Shown here piece after piece: positions 1-10,179 of a stretch of 64,000 nucleotides of DNA. Origin of the DNA: Poecilobothrus nobilitatus (taxonomy: Eukaryota; Arthropoda; Insecta; Diptera; Dolichopodidae). The notes under the pieces were generated by a model. That model made no database searches. It had not been told where the DNA came from and worked only from the letters and a program-made list of their open reading frames with translations. The stretch covers positions 255,093,439 through 255,157,438 of the forward strand of contig OX352772.1 in NCBI GenBank assembly GCA_947095535.1, given 5' to 3'. Both the position numbers and the translations under genes were made by a program. The stretch's first letter is position 1, and each line of letters opens with the position of its first letter.

Positions 1-35
1 TTTTTGAAATCGTTCCTGTGTTGATGTCATTAAGA

Positions 36-263
36 TTATTTATTCCGGCGATAATTTTGTCGTACATCGTTCGAAGAAGTGATTCGATCATGGTTTTGAC
101 ATTCAGTGCAGATGAACCATTGATCTAGAGATGGATAATGCCAATCTCTATCGGCTCCTATGCATACTCCATGCAATTTTCTTCCGCAAAATGCACGACA
201 TGTGACTTTTTTAGATTTATTATCGAAAACGGTACAGTTAGTAGCATTACATTTAAATTCCAT
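36..263 (-). CDS. PHD-like zinc-finger ORF, probably ORF1 fragment of a LINE
   Basis: A 75-residue frame with a complete C4-H-C3 pattern: C5, C10, C22, C26, H31, C34, C52 and C55, with W50-F51 two residues before the last Cys pair as in PHD fingers. PHD fingers occur in ORF1 proteins of some non-LTR retrotransposons as well as in chromatin readers. The frame starts with ATG at 263 and hits a TAA at its 3' end near the window edge, so what followed to the left is unknown. The surroundings are transposon-rich, which favours a LINE ORF1 over a host gene. No function beyond zinc binding can be argued. Confidence 0.45.
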   Translation of the reverse strand: MEFKCNATNCTVFDNKSKKVTCRAFCGRKLHGVCIGADRDWHYPSLDQWFICTECQNHDRITSSNDVRQNYRRNK

Positions 264-676
264 TATAGTTTAATATTTTATATATAGAAATAAATTAAGT
301 ATTAATAAAAATTAAAATTTTGTATATGTAAGCAAAAAGCTAATACTTTGAATTTATTAAAAAAAAAATTTTAAATTAATAAGAGTTAATAACAATGCAA
401 TGCACTTTGATTTAATCAATATTATTTTTTATAAAATTAAATTAAAAAATTTAAGTATGTCAAAAGTTTATTACCGGTTAAAATAAATGCTGAACAATCA
501 ATTATGACGAGACGGTTATAAGTATTATTAAACTTTTTTTTTTTAATTTTATTGTATTAATTCGGTACTAAATTTATTGTAATAATTTACGTTATTAAAT
601 CAAAATTAATTAAATTAAGCAAAAATAAACACGTCTGTACTAATGAACGATTGTAATAGATGAATTACATACTTTA
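264..676. other. AT-rich stretch without recognisable gene
   Basis: Homopolymer-rich A/T sequence. I see no coding frame, tRNA-like box or repeat shared with the rest of the window here. Confidence 0.5.
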
Positions 677-1735
677 TATTAACGCAGAAACAAAAGTGAA
701 TAATTTTTAATGTTACCCAGATATGTTACCCGGAATCGGTCTGGCGGGCTCCCAAAAAAATTTTTGTTTCCGATTTACGTCCAATTTTGTATGGTGGTTT
801 TATAGCATAAGAAAAAGCCTTGGACAAATTTTTATGAAGTTCCGGTAACCCGTTTGGGCCGGCAACCCGTAATCAATTGATTGGAAAATTCGCAAAATTT
901 AGCTCTTTACCACAGAAGCTCACTGAGTTGATTTTGTTAGTTGATTGAACTCATTCATTAAATTTTATCGTGATACATTAACACGTTTCGGCACGATAGG
1001 CTGTCAAAAAAATTTTTCTTTCTAATTTGTGTCTAATTTGTGTCTAATTAGCAGAATGAATTTATGGTTCTAAATAAAGCCTGTTACAAAAGGTTTGTTA
1101 AATGTTTCTTAACCCATTTGCCCAGAATTAAAAATATTCTACCTAATTTTTTGTATTGTTATCATTATTAAAAATATATTTCCAACACTCTTTACTTTTA
1201 TCTATACTGTTTTTAATATTCCATAAAAATCTTTCATTGCAAATTTCTAATATATAACAGTAATTAATATAACCTTATTAAGTAACTTAAGAATACTGTG
1301 TTTAAGTCTTAACAATATAACATTTTCGGCCGTTCTTAAAAAACAGAAACAATCTCCTACATACGACAATCATCATGTCATCATTCAGAAATGTATTACT
1401 TATATGTGGTCTACTTATATAATATGCATGTGTATAATTTATTTCTCAAAAAATATCATTGAAATATGTACATACTATATGTATAATGTATGTATATTTA
1501 AAAATACTATAAACATAATCAATTAAATTAGAAAACATATTCACATTTCTGTACAGTATTTAATCAAAAATGAGTACATATCTACATATTTAAAGAACAG
1601 AAAACCTTACATTCTTATCCATATACAATTTCTACACATATTTTGAGCCAATCACTTTGAAAACATAATTAGAAAGCGTAAATTTTTTATATTGAAAATA
1701 TGTTAAATAGAACCTGAGATGTATGCGTTTAAAAA
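677..1735. repeat. Repeat family A, copy 1
   Basis: This sequence returns at 43725-44907 and 52190-53376 with scattered substitutions and indels. It opens with TTAACGCAGAAACAAAAGTG and contains GC-richer words such as CCCGTTTGGGCCGGCAACCC inside AT-rich DNA. It holds an old internal duplication: the block around 750-860 resembles the block around 1000-1130. Relative to the other copies this one lacks about 170 bp in the middle (after position ~890). No coding frame is evident. In all copies it precedes the 3' end of the Jockey-like LINE. Confidence 0.75.
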
Positions 1736-1833
1736 GAAGTTTTTTCAAAATTTGAACAGCTGTCGGTGCTGTAGGATCTCCAACGGTGAGGGTACATAAA
1801 AAAGTTGTTCTACAACATTACTCTGTAAAGAGA
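1736..1833. repeat. 98-bp direct repeat flanking the Jockey-like LINE (left copy)
   Basis: GAAGTTTTTTCAAAATTTGA starts the block and AAGAGA ends it. The same block with few changes lies at 30574-30671, directly beyond the other end of the LINE. Shortened left copies are at 44908-44961 and 53377-53430, with right copies at 47635-47732 and 56081-56178. The simplest reading is an unusually long target-site duplication made when the LINE inserted into the family A/B repeat. Confidence 0.65.
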
Positions 1834-2210
1834 CCTATGCATATTTTTTTTTTTGTTTTAAGTTTTTTATATATTTTAATTCAATTTAGTATAACAATGA
1901 AAAAAAGTTTTATAAAAATTGTTTTTGTCCTTATAAATAAAGTATTAATTCTAAAACTAAGCTTTTAATTTATTGATATTTTATCAACATATTTTATATA
2001 ATTAACACTTTCTTGATTTTGTTTGATTAATTGTTTAATCTTTACTTCTTAATATTATTTAATTGCAAAATTTAAAAAACCAATTATTAAATTTCTTTTT
2101 TTTTTTATTAAAACTTAACCTATTCCAACTTAACCTAATCTAGCCTACTTAATCTATGGTGCTAAAGCTATTATGTAATATACTTATAATATCTCTATTT
2201 TCTGTACTTT

Positions 2211-3953
2211 TTAGTTATTTTGAGTATTGCCCAAGCACCAATAATTTCTTTTGATTTGTTTGTCTTTAATTGGGACAAACATATCGTATTTTAAATCCCT
2301 ACTACTTAATATGTTTGGATTATAATTTATTATTTTACATGTTGCTCGTCTATTAAAATGAAATAATATGGGGATGTGTTCTTGGTTTTGTATATAACCT
2401 TTCATATCTAAATAGATTAAATGTTCTGGAGCTATAAATCCAGTTTGGAGTGTTCTTTTTATGTACTACTCATTGTGGTAAAATATATTAGATATTAAAC
2501 CGTTTTCTGGACTATTTAATGATCTATCAAAAGGATTGCGAATTAATTTTATTATAAAATTATCGACTCTATTTATTTTTGATATTTTATAAATATATTT
2601 ATTCGAGTAGTAGTGTTTGTAATCTGTTTCTGGATTACGATTTTTATTAATACAAACTCTAATGCATTTTCTTTCAAACATCCGTATCTTCTCCATTAGA
2701 CTTGAACTTATGTTGTACCATATGGGGGCTCCATATGTTAGTATTGGTCTTATTAAATCTAAATATGATATAACTTTAACTCGATTGTGTACATTTTTAT
2801 TATAAAACAATCTTTTGACTGCCAAAAAAGCTTTTCTAACTTTGCAGATGGTATTTTTTGTTAGATCAATATAATTAAGGTTTTGATTTAAGTGTATTCC
2901 TAAATATTTGATAACTTTTTTTCTTGTTATAATTTGATTATTAGATTTAAGTTGGAACTGTTTCCAATTTTTAGAAATTCCAATTTTTCTTTATGTTGGA
3001 ATTTAATTTATCTACTGTGTTTCTGAATAGTATAGATTCACACTTTTCTATGTTTATTTTTAATTTCCATTGTTTACAATATTTTACAACGGTATCAAAC
3101 GTCTTTTGCACATTGATTTGGGTGTTTTTTACGCTTTCACTGGGGGAGTATATTAACAAATCATCAGCGTAAGCTAATGTGAAATTTGTTCTGATATATT
3201 GTCTAATAAATTTAACAGGTCTATTATATATATAGAAAAAAGAATTGGTGAATTGACAATTCCATGCATTAATCCATTATCTATTTTAAATTTTAAATTA
3301 GAAATTGTCGGATAATTTGCAACAATGAATTCGTTATGGGTTATCATATCTTGAAATATATTTATTAGATACATTGGATACCTTGTTTCAACTAATTTGT
3401 GAATTAATCCATCTAGCCAAATGCTGTTGAAAGCTTTTTCAAGATCTATTGTGCATGCACCTACGCAGTATTTTTTGTTAACGAACCAACATATGTCAAA
3501 CGTAAATTTAGTGATTGCATGAATTATACCATGAATGCATGAATTATATAATGTCTATATCTAAAACCAAATTAATTTTCTGGTAATATTTTATTTTCGT
3601 TATTAAACATGGTTATTTTATCGTTAATTATAGACTCGTATACTTTACTTATATTTGGAAGTAAGCTAATTGGTCTATAATTATTTGTGCTTGTTGGGTC
3701 TTTACCTGGTTTTTTGAAAAATATAACTTTACTTGTTTTCCATATTTTGGGGAAATAAGCAAAGTTAATGGAATTATTAAACAATATTAGGTACTGCTAA
3801 TAATCTTGTCGGTTGAGTGCTTAAGAACTATGTTAGGTATGTTATCCACACCGGTGGAAGTTTTATTTTTGAGGCTTTTAAATTTTAATTAAGTAATTCT
3901 TGAGTAACAAATGGGCTATTTTCTGAATTTCTAATTGATGATTTATTAGTATT
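2211..3953 (-). pseudogene. Jockey-like reverse transcriptase, fragmented (copy 1)
   Basis: The catalytic and thumb regions of a LINE reverse transcriptase, recoverable only by moving between frames. In protein order: the fingers segment with NNYRPISLLPNISKVYE, the LMHGIVNSPILFSIYI block that corresponds to the usual QGSxLSPxLF motif, the active-site AYADD near 3160-3175, and the thumb motif RPILTYGAPIWY near 2710-2745, ending in a basic C-terminal tail at 2211. Stops and frameshifts separate each piece, so the copy is dead. Jockey-clade assignment rests on the thumb motif and the SLLPNISK segment. The Polinton sits at its upstream edge. Confidence 0.85.
3948..3953. repeat. Polinton target-site duplication, left (AGTATT)
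   Basis: AGTATT is repeated at 21535-21540. The empty site is preserved in the LINE copies near 46970 and 55420, where the sequence reads straight through with one AGTATT. Six bp is the usual target duplication length of Polintons. Confidence 0.93.
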
Positions 3954-4345
3954 AGTAGGTATAGGGGCACTTTGGCATGGGAAAAAATAAGCCCATATCG
4001 CACAATCTAGTTTTTAATAAACCATATCGCACGCCCACGCAGATTAACCTATATTTGAATGACCTTGAGTTTTAGAGAAACCGAAAGTGTTGTGACCTGG
4101 ATTCTGTTAGAAATTGGGGTAAAACAAGTCTTTTAGAGTTCTTTGATTGTATATTATAATAGGTCAACATGAAAATAGTTAGCAAAACTATTATATGTAA
4201 ATATTAAAGCACGTGTTATTTAATGTTGGTGAACTAGTTTTAAAGTGTATCTTTAAGGAATGCGTGTTTTTTTTTTTGTGTTGGTTTACTATAGGAAGAA
4301 ATACAAAATAACAATTAGCATCTTCGTTTTTTTTTTTTTTTTTTT
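3954..4345. repeat. Polinton left terminal inverted repeat
   Basis: About 390 bp matching the complement of 21157-21534 with roughly seven substitutions and one 11-bp indel (left copy carries an extra CTAGTTTTAAA near 4235). The inner end on both sides is a long T/A homopolymer following TAGNATCTTCG. Confidence 0.93.
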
Positions 4346-5400
4346 AGCAGAATATCTGGTTTAGATTACTATGTAGTATTTTAAAAAGGTAGAAAAAGAA
4401 AGAGGCAGGAAAAGTTGAATGCAAATAGATTGGTATAGTATAGTATAGTAAGAACGTAGAATATATATCTACATATATATGTTGCATATAAAAAGGTTAA
4501 AAAGAAATTCAAAATAGATATTAGCGTCCACATGTACCTTTTTCTTTTTTTTTCGTTTGATTAAATCTGGTTTTGTTTACAATATTTGTATATTATTTAA
4601 AAGATACAAAAAAAAGGTAAAAGAATAAATTGAATTATCAAGATAAATTTATTAAGAATATATTGCATTCTTAAATTTCTGAATACCTGGTATAGGATGG
4701 CTTGTATGTTATGAAATTAGAAGGTGAAAACAAAAAGGAAAATCAAAAGGTTATTAATTTCTATGTAGAAAATTCTAAAATAGAAACTATGTAATCAGAA
4801 GATTTAAATTGAAATTTGTAATTATGTCATACAGATGGTAGACAAATTACGTTTTCGTTATGTATTAAGTTGAGTATGCTTATTTTTTCTAATTTTCATT
4901 TTAAAAATAAATTACTCGTTTTACTTTTTTTTTTCGTTCTAATTAGGTGATACGAAATATAATAGTACATTGCCTACTTATATTGAATCATCTATTCTAA
5001 TTTTTTTTTTTTTTTTGTGTTGGTTAACTAGTTTTACTATAGGAAGAAATACAAAATAACATTTAGCATCTTCGTTTTTTTTTTTTTTTTTTTTTTTTTA
5101 TTTGACTCTCTAAAATAGTCAAATACCTCTCACAGAGCTTAAACTGAAAAGCCTGAGAAAAAAAATGTAAATAAAATGCAAACGTTTTTTATTAAATATA
5201 AGTAATTACTTTCTCTTTATTAAACATTTTTTTTTTTTAAACATCTAGTATTTATAATTAAAATATATAATCTAAATAGCTGTAAAAAAAAAAGAAAAAT
5301 TTAAAAGCAAAAAAAAAAGTGTAAACAAGTAAACTACAGAATTTTATTTTTTTTTTATTAAATTTTTTTTTTATTTATTAATTTTATTTTTATTACAATT
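4346..5400. other. Polinton left subterminal non-coding region
   Basis: AT-rich sequence with long T- and A-runs and a short GTATA repeat near 4436-4450. No credible coding frame. A partial copy of the inner TIR lies inside it. Confidence 0.6.
5018..5099. repeat. Internal copy of the TIR inner end
   Basis: TGTGTTGGTTAACTAGTTTT followed by the CTATAGGAAGAAATAC and TTAGCATCTTCG words repeats the sequence at about 4276-4345 in the same orientation. It contains the CTAGTTTTA word that makes the left TIR longer than the right one, suggesting exchange between the two blocks. Confidence 0.7.
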
Positions 5401-5913
5401 TTATTGGTTAATTGCTAAATGTTTATTGCTTGTTTCATCAAGCAGTTTTAAATTTTCAGTACTATCTCTAATTAAATAGAGATCGCTTTTTAGAATTTCC
5501 TCCCGGAATTCCTTATCTTCGAATAGGTCCAGATAGGTTTTTGGTATGAAAATTATGTAATTTTCTGTTTCAAAAACCCAAGACGGTCCATTAACTGTTG
5601 GTAATAGTTTAACTTTTTTAATTGTATAGAGCGCATCTGGCTCCATATCTTTAACCTTTAAAAAAGTTTATCTTTTTATTTTTGCATTAAATGATTCCAA
5701 ACATCTTTTTCTTTTTGGTTGCTCATATTATTGGTGTTGTTCGTATTGTTGTTGTTGTTGTTGGGATTGTTGCTGATGCTGTAGTTGTTGCTGGTGCTGT
5801 GATGCTTGTTGGTGTTGAGGTTGTTGCTGATGCTGGGATTTCTTCCTCTTCGGTGGAAGCACAACCTGTGTTGGTTGTGTAAAGAAAAATATGTCTTCAG
5901 TGTTGTTGTCCAT
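5401..5913 (-). pseudogene. Small Polinton protein (possible ssDNA-binding-like), two in-frame stops
   Basis: One continuous reading frame from the ATG at 5913 to 5401, broken only by TAA at 5728-5730 and a second TAA about 20 codons later. The first 61 residues hold PPKRKK followed by a Gln/His-rich stretch. The short middle piece contains EQPKRKRC, a nuclear-localisation-like cluster. The last 81 residues begin MEPDALYTIKKVKLLPT and include an IIFIPKTYLDL and LYLIRDS pattern. That last part resembles a small beta-rich protein I know from insect Polintons, which is an OB-fold/ssDNA-binding candidate; this is family recognition from memory, not a computed match. It could instead be two unrelated small genes. 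Confidence 0.5.
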
Positions 5914-6076
5914 GCTTGATTATGTTGTTTACTTTGCTTGATTTTAAGTAAGACTATGATTTCTTCTATAAAATTCTGCAGTATTTATATTAAATAAAAT
6001 TGTTAGAAATCTATAGAATTTACCAAAGCATATTAATTAAAATTTTAATTTATTGTAACTGCTTTCGCCTTCATAA

Positions 6077-6495
6077 ATCAAACTACATTGTTGAAATATT
6101 TTCTATTTCAAAGAAAGATTCAAAAAGATGTAGGTAGTTTTAATTAGAAAAAAAAAAAAGGGAGATATAATTTATTAAAAATACAATGTTGCAAATACTT
6201 TGTTTGAAGATAGGTGTTTACTGTAAAAACAAAATATTTGTGTTTAAACCTGAATTTATTCTATAAATTCCTTTTCGATAATTTATATCAAACTACATTG
6301 TTGGAATATTTTATATTTCAAAGAACGATTCAAAAAGATGTAGGTAGTTTTAATTAGAGAAAAAAAAGGAAGATATAATTTATTTAAAATACAATGTTGC
6401 AAATAATTTGTTTGAAGATAGGTGTTTACTGTAAAAACAAAATATTTGTGTTTAAACCTGAATTTATTCTATAAATTCCTTTTCGATAATTTATA
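6077..6495. repeat. 210-bp tandem duplication upstream of the polymerase remnant
   Basis: ATCAAACTACATTGTTG starts two consecutive units at 6077 and 6287. The units share GATTCAAAAAGATGTAGG and GTTGCAAATA words and differ at a few positions, for example the length of the A-run. The interval 5914-6076 before it shows nothing recognisable. Confidence 0.85.
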
Positions 6496-6509
6496 TCAAA
6501 TGCAATTGC

Positions 6510-7532
6510 ATGCAATATATACAATCTACTAACGTATATTTAATTAAAATTGAATCTATTGTAATTACTTTTTTAGAATTCATACATCTTACAAACATTG
6601 TTGCAAATATTTGCTTGAAGAAATTTTTAAAAATAAAACAACAGGCATCGGGATGGCCTAGTAACTGTATAACAAAGGAAGAGAAAGAGAAGTATAAAAT
6701 GGATTTTCTTAGAAATGAAAATATTCAACTAGAATTTAATGAAATTGTAAATAGTCAGGGACTACGATCTTTTGCAAAATTAATGCTTAATTCTTTTTGG
6801 GGTAAATTTGGACAGAGAGAAAACTTACAAAAAACAATAATTATTAATCAACCTAAGGATTTATATGGCATGTTAACAAATCCATCTGTAGACGTTTGTG
6901 GTATTCTTCCAGTAAGTGAGGAAAACATTATAGTTAATTGGCAGTACAAAGAAGAAGCAGGTGAATCATTATCTACTGTAAATGTATGTATTGCAGCTTA
7001 CACAACTACTCAAGCTCGATTAAAATTATATAGCTATTTAGAAAAACTAAAGGATAGAGTTTTATATTATGACACTGATTCCGTAATATATATAAGTCGT
7101 ACAGGAGAATATGAACCCCAAACAGGGGATTTTATAGGAGATATGACCGATGAACTAGAATGTTATGGTGTTGGAAGTTACATTACAGAATTTGTAAGTG
7201 GAGGCCCTAAAAACTATGCATATAAAGTTCACAGTACGAAAGATAATGAAGAAAAACTAGTTTGTAAAGTTAAAGGAATTTGTTTAAACTATACAGCCTC
7301 CCAAAAAATTAATTTTAATACAATTAAAGAAGCGGTGCTAAATGTGAAGGAAGACAACGATATATACATACTTTCACAAAATATTCGACGTAATAAAGAG
7401 CATAAAGTTATTACAGTTCCTGAAATAAAAAAATATCAAACTAGGTTAGAAAAACGTAAATTTATGGAAGATAGTAGTTCATTTCCCTATGGATATAAAA
7501 GATCTAATGTTAATAATTTATTAGAAATATAA
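6510..7532 (+). pseudogene. polB: Protein-primed family B DNA polymerase, C-terminal remnant
   Basis: The replication polymerase of the Polinton, here reduced to its palm and thumb. Polymerase similarity begins around residue 33 with the segment leading to IKQQASGWP. The motif B equivalent KLMLNSFWGKFG is at residues 90-101 and the metal-binding motif C YYDTDSVIY at 186-194. A KNYAYKV segment typical of the protein-primed group follows at about 235. The exonuclease domain and motif A are missing: the 5' two thirds of the gene (expected total over 1000 residues) have been deleted or replaced by the 210-bp tandem repeat. The first 30 residues of the open frame are probably not native. It is on the opposite strand to most of the element. 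Confidence 0.9.
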
Positions 7533-7600
7533 TGTTTAAATTTTTAATTAAAAATTTTAGTATAAATAGCACAAATAAATATCAAATATGTTCAAATTTA

Positions 7601-8515
7601 TTAAATACTATTTTTTTTATTAATCCAAGTATTATGATCATCATTGAACCCTAACCATTTAACAAAAACTTTATTACCTTGTTTTTTAATAATTTTTTCT
7701 ACCAAGTAAGAATTTGGATATTTAACAGGAGTGAGTTCCTCTTTTTAGAAACCACCTGAAATAGGATTATTTTTATAATCTGATAATTGATATGTAACTG
7801 GATAGGTATTATTGATCTTATCAATTTTAAATATTTCAGTTGACCAATTTGGTTGATAGCCTTTTTCGAAGTGACCTTTATATTTACTTATTCTTACATA
7901 TTCACCAACCTTATATTTACTTTTTTGAAAAATTTTACGCTCAGTATTCCGCAGTATATTTTTTTCGTTTTTCTTTGTAATTTTTTCAGGGGGAACTTTT
8001 GATGTGCTATGTTTTGTTGAATTATATTCTTTTATTAATGATTGTATAATAGGTAACCATTTATAATTCCCGTTTAAACTAAATTTTTTCCACATAGAAT
8101 TTTTCAATGTACGGTTAAATAGTTCAACAACTGATGCTTTTAATTCGCTGAATGTGTGATAATGATTGATTGATTTTTCTTTCATATAATTTTGAAATTG
8201 TAAATTAAAAAATTTCTTGCCTTGATCAGAGTGAATATTTTTTGGTATAACTTTAGCTCTAACAATAATTGTTTTTAAGGCATTTAAAACATTTTCAGCA
8301 TTTTTTGTTTTCACAGATTCGGCATAGGCATATTGGGAAAAAGTATCAATGACCGTCAGCATATATTTATAACCATTATTAAATTTTCCATAAGGTATCA
8401 TTTCGACTAAATCGATTTGCCACGTGTCATTTAGACCTTTCTGTTTGAATTTTCTTCTAAGAAATTTACGTCTTGCCTGTCTATGAATTTCAGTCACTAT
8501 TTGAGCTCTTGACAT
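7601..8515 (-). pseudogene. int: Polinton integrase with chromodomain, one premature stop
   Basis: The integrase that joins element ends to target DNA and makes the 6-bp duplication. Start ATG at 8515. The N-terminal basic EIHRQARRKFLRRKF segment is followed by a retroviral-type catalytic core with the acidic triad D35 (WQIDLVEM), D97 (HSDQGKKFF) and E131 (ASVVELFNRTLK). An SH3-like/chromodomain region follows. A single TAA at 7745-7747 stops the protein after SGGF at residue 256, but the frame stays open beyond it through KKEEL-like residues and a chromodomain (NKVFVKWLGFNDDHNTWI) to a TAA at 7601-7603. The break therefore looks recent. Confidence 0.93.
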
Positions 8516-8706
8516 TTTGTTTTAAAAATGTTAAAGATAATGTTATAATAATTATTATACATAAAATGATAGACCAAAGCATGGTTTAAACTAATCATCT
8601 AATTGAGTTTAATTATGCTTTTATACTTTTCTACATGAGTATATAACTCAACTTTTATTTTCAAATTTAATTCATTTCCATTCTGACTGCTCAACAACTC
8701 ACTGAA
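8516..8706. promoter_or_regulatory. Divergent intergenic region between integrase and acidic ORF
   Basis: About 190 bp separate two divergently read starts. AT-rich, with TATATAAC-like words near 8640. It may hold promoters for both directions; this is inference from position only. Confidence 0.3.
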
Positions 8707-9003
8707 ATGTTGCCTGATTCCACATCATTTCCATTTAAAGAAACTGTAGATGATGTAAATACACAAGGTCAGATACAAGAAAATGAAATTACGTCCACCA
8801 TGGAGGACGAAGATTTAGCAGAAACTGAGGAATTTATACCACCGTTCCAGATAGTTGAATTAGAAGACGAAGACGAAGAAGTGGAAGAAGAAATTGAGGA
8901 AGATGAGGAAGCAGTTTTATTTAATGAAATTTGGGACATAAATAATCAGCAGGGAGATCTTGATTATTTCAATGATTTAATAATCCTAAATAATTTTAAT
9001 TAA
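8707..9003 (+). CDS. Acidic small protein, unknown function
   Basis: A 98-residue frame starting at ATG 8707 and ending TAA. Its centre (residues ~52-70) is a nearly continuous run of Glu and Asp, and the C-terminus is rich in Asn, Ile and Leu. I do not recognise a family. It lies on the plus strand between minus-strand integrase and a block of small minus-strand genes, so it is not read-through from neighbours. The acidic character would suit a DNA mimic or transcription regulator, but that is guesswork. Confidence 0.5.
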   Translation: MLPDSTSFPFKETVDDVNTQGQIQENEITSTMEDEDLAETEEFIPPFQIVELEDEDEEVEEEIEEDEEAVLFNEIWDINNQQGDLDYFNDLIILNNFN

Positions 9004-9077
9004 ATAATCTAAGGAAAGGTGTACAGAAAAATATTTGTCTATCTAGAACATATAAATAAAAAATAAAAAATTTTATA

Positions 9078-9308
9078 TTATTTGTTGTGATTTATTTTGT
9101 TTGTTTTATGTAGTATATTACAGATTTGTTCCTTTAAAATTACAGGAATTTCAAAAAATAACCTTGAATAATTACATTGTACATTAAAACGTTGTATTGG
9201 TACATAAATTTCTCTTTCTAACCTAAATACTTGTTGTTCGACACATAAATTTAGATATTCCCGAACATAGTCTTTTACATTTAACTCAGCAGATTTATAA
9301 TAGATCAT
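9078..9308 (-). CDS. Small hypothetical Polinton protein (76 aa)
   Basis: The frame starts with ATGATCTATTATAA, overlapping the end of the upstream 109-residue frame by 14 bases in another frame. It contains two Cys and aromatic residues spread through the sequence (LNLCVEQQVFRLEREIYVP). No family recognised. The overlap means either translational coupling or one gene split by a frameshift. Confidence 0.5.
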   Translation of the reverse strand: MIYYKSAELNVKDYVREYLNLCVEQQVFRLEREIYVPIQRFNVQCNYSRLFFEIPVILKEQICNILHKTNKINHNK

Positions 9309-9624
9309 CGCTTAAATTGTAAAACTGCTCTGCTTCTTCTTTGTTAATACTTATACTTTGCCCGTTCGCTGATTTTAGTCCATGATGAAAGTTCTGTTTT
9401 ATATCTTTTATTATCAGTTTATCGAGTTTTTTGTTAAATTCGTAATAAAATTTATTCCATTCATGATACATTAAAACAATTGACTTTTTACCAATACGAT
9501 GAATTATACTTGAGGCTTCAAATGATTCACAGTCAAATCCAACAGCAATTTTTAATGTATGACTCTTATTGAGAAAATATGTGTAACTTAGCAATAAATT
9601 TGTGTTCTGACTTGGTGCTTCCAT
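9295..9624 (-). CDS. Small hypothetical Polinton protein (109 aa)
   Basis: ATG start at 9624. The segment KIAVGFDCESFEASSIIHRI followed by a SIVLMYHEWNKFYYEF stretch recalls a small protein seen between protease and integrase in other insect Polintons, with a conserved 'fluorine-like' EW-plus-hydrophobic core; the match is from memory and unscored. Function unknown. The minus-strand order places it directly downstream of the protease gene. Confidence 0.5.
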   Translation of the reverse strand: MEAPSQNTNLLLSYTYFLNKSHTLKIAVGFDCESFEASSIIHRIGKKSIVLMYHEWNKFYYEFNKKLDKLIIKDIKQNFHHGLKSANGQSISINKEEAEQFYNLSDDLL

Positions 9625-9662
9625 TCCTTTAATTTTACTAAAACCTGTTTATATTGTTTTTA

Positions 9663-10154
9663 TTATTTATACGTTTTAGGAACACAAATTTGTAATGAGT
9701 TATATTTTCCAAATACATTTTGAAAGGTACTTAAAATATACTTATCGTTTTCTAGTTGATTTCCATTATTAAATTTTTTTAAAAAAGCGTTCATACTATA
9801 ACCACAACATCTATACCACATATAAACACAACAATATTGCCCACAGACATCTGAATAGTTACTTTGTAACTGTTTCTTATTAAAAGTTATACATTGGTAT
9901 TTTAAGTAACTTAAAATTTCTATTTTATCTGGTTTTCTACCAAACGAATCAAAATATTCAACACAGCCATTCTTTGGCTTAAAAATAGCTAACCAATGTG
10001 TTCCCGGATCTTTTGATTTATCAGTGTTTGCAATTAAAAAAGTTTGTTTTTCAATTATTCTGGGGAGTTGATCCAGAGCAAAAACTCCTTTAAAAAATTT
10101 ACGAGTGTTTTTGTGACATCTTAATACATCACTTATCTCTAGGGTATTCATCAA
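9663..10154 (-). CDS. pro: Adenain-like cysteine protease
   Basis: The maturation protease that would process capsid precursors. About 160 residues; the first in-frame ATG is at 10151 (the codon before it is TTG). The catalytic set matches the adenovirus-protease fold: His53 in GTHWLAIF, Asp69 in EYFDSFGRKP, and the nucleophile Cys104 in SDVCGQYCCVYMW, with the Gly-Gln after it. The length is slightly short for the family but no motif is missing. It appears to be one of the few undamaged genes of the element and lies in the minus-strand capsid block. Confidence 0.92.
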   Translation of the reverse strand: MMNTLEISDVLRCHKNTRKFFKGVFALDQLPRIIEKQTFLIANTDKSKDPGTHWLAIFKPKNGCVEYFDSFGRKPDKIEILSYLKYQCITFNKKQLQSNYSDVCGQYCCVYMWYRCCGYSMNAFLKKFNNGNQLENDKYILSTFQNVFGKYNSLQICVPKTYK

Positions 10155-10179
10155 TCAAATTGACTCAAGTCATATACTT

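Larger units (their letters stand above)
1834..3953 (-). mobile_element. Jockey-like LINE, 3' part (copy 1)
   Basis: The 3' end of a non-LTR retrotransposon on the minus strand: a T-run at about 1848 on the plus strand corresponds to its A-rich tail, followed inward by a 3' UTR and the reverse transcriptase frame. The element continues at 21535-21930 and 30322-30573 once the Polinton and the errantivirus are removed. That gives about 2.8 kb, the same size as the uninterrupted copies at 44962-47634 and 53431-56080. It lacks the endonuclease part and is therefore 5'-truncated. Confidence 0.85.

Noticed and set aside
5691..5882. Plus-strand Val/Ala-rich frame opposite the Gln-rich gene
   Set aside because: It is the antisense of the CAA/CAG-rich minus-strand gene; composition follows from the repeat.
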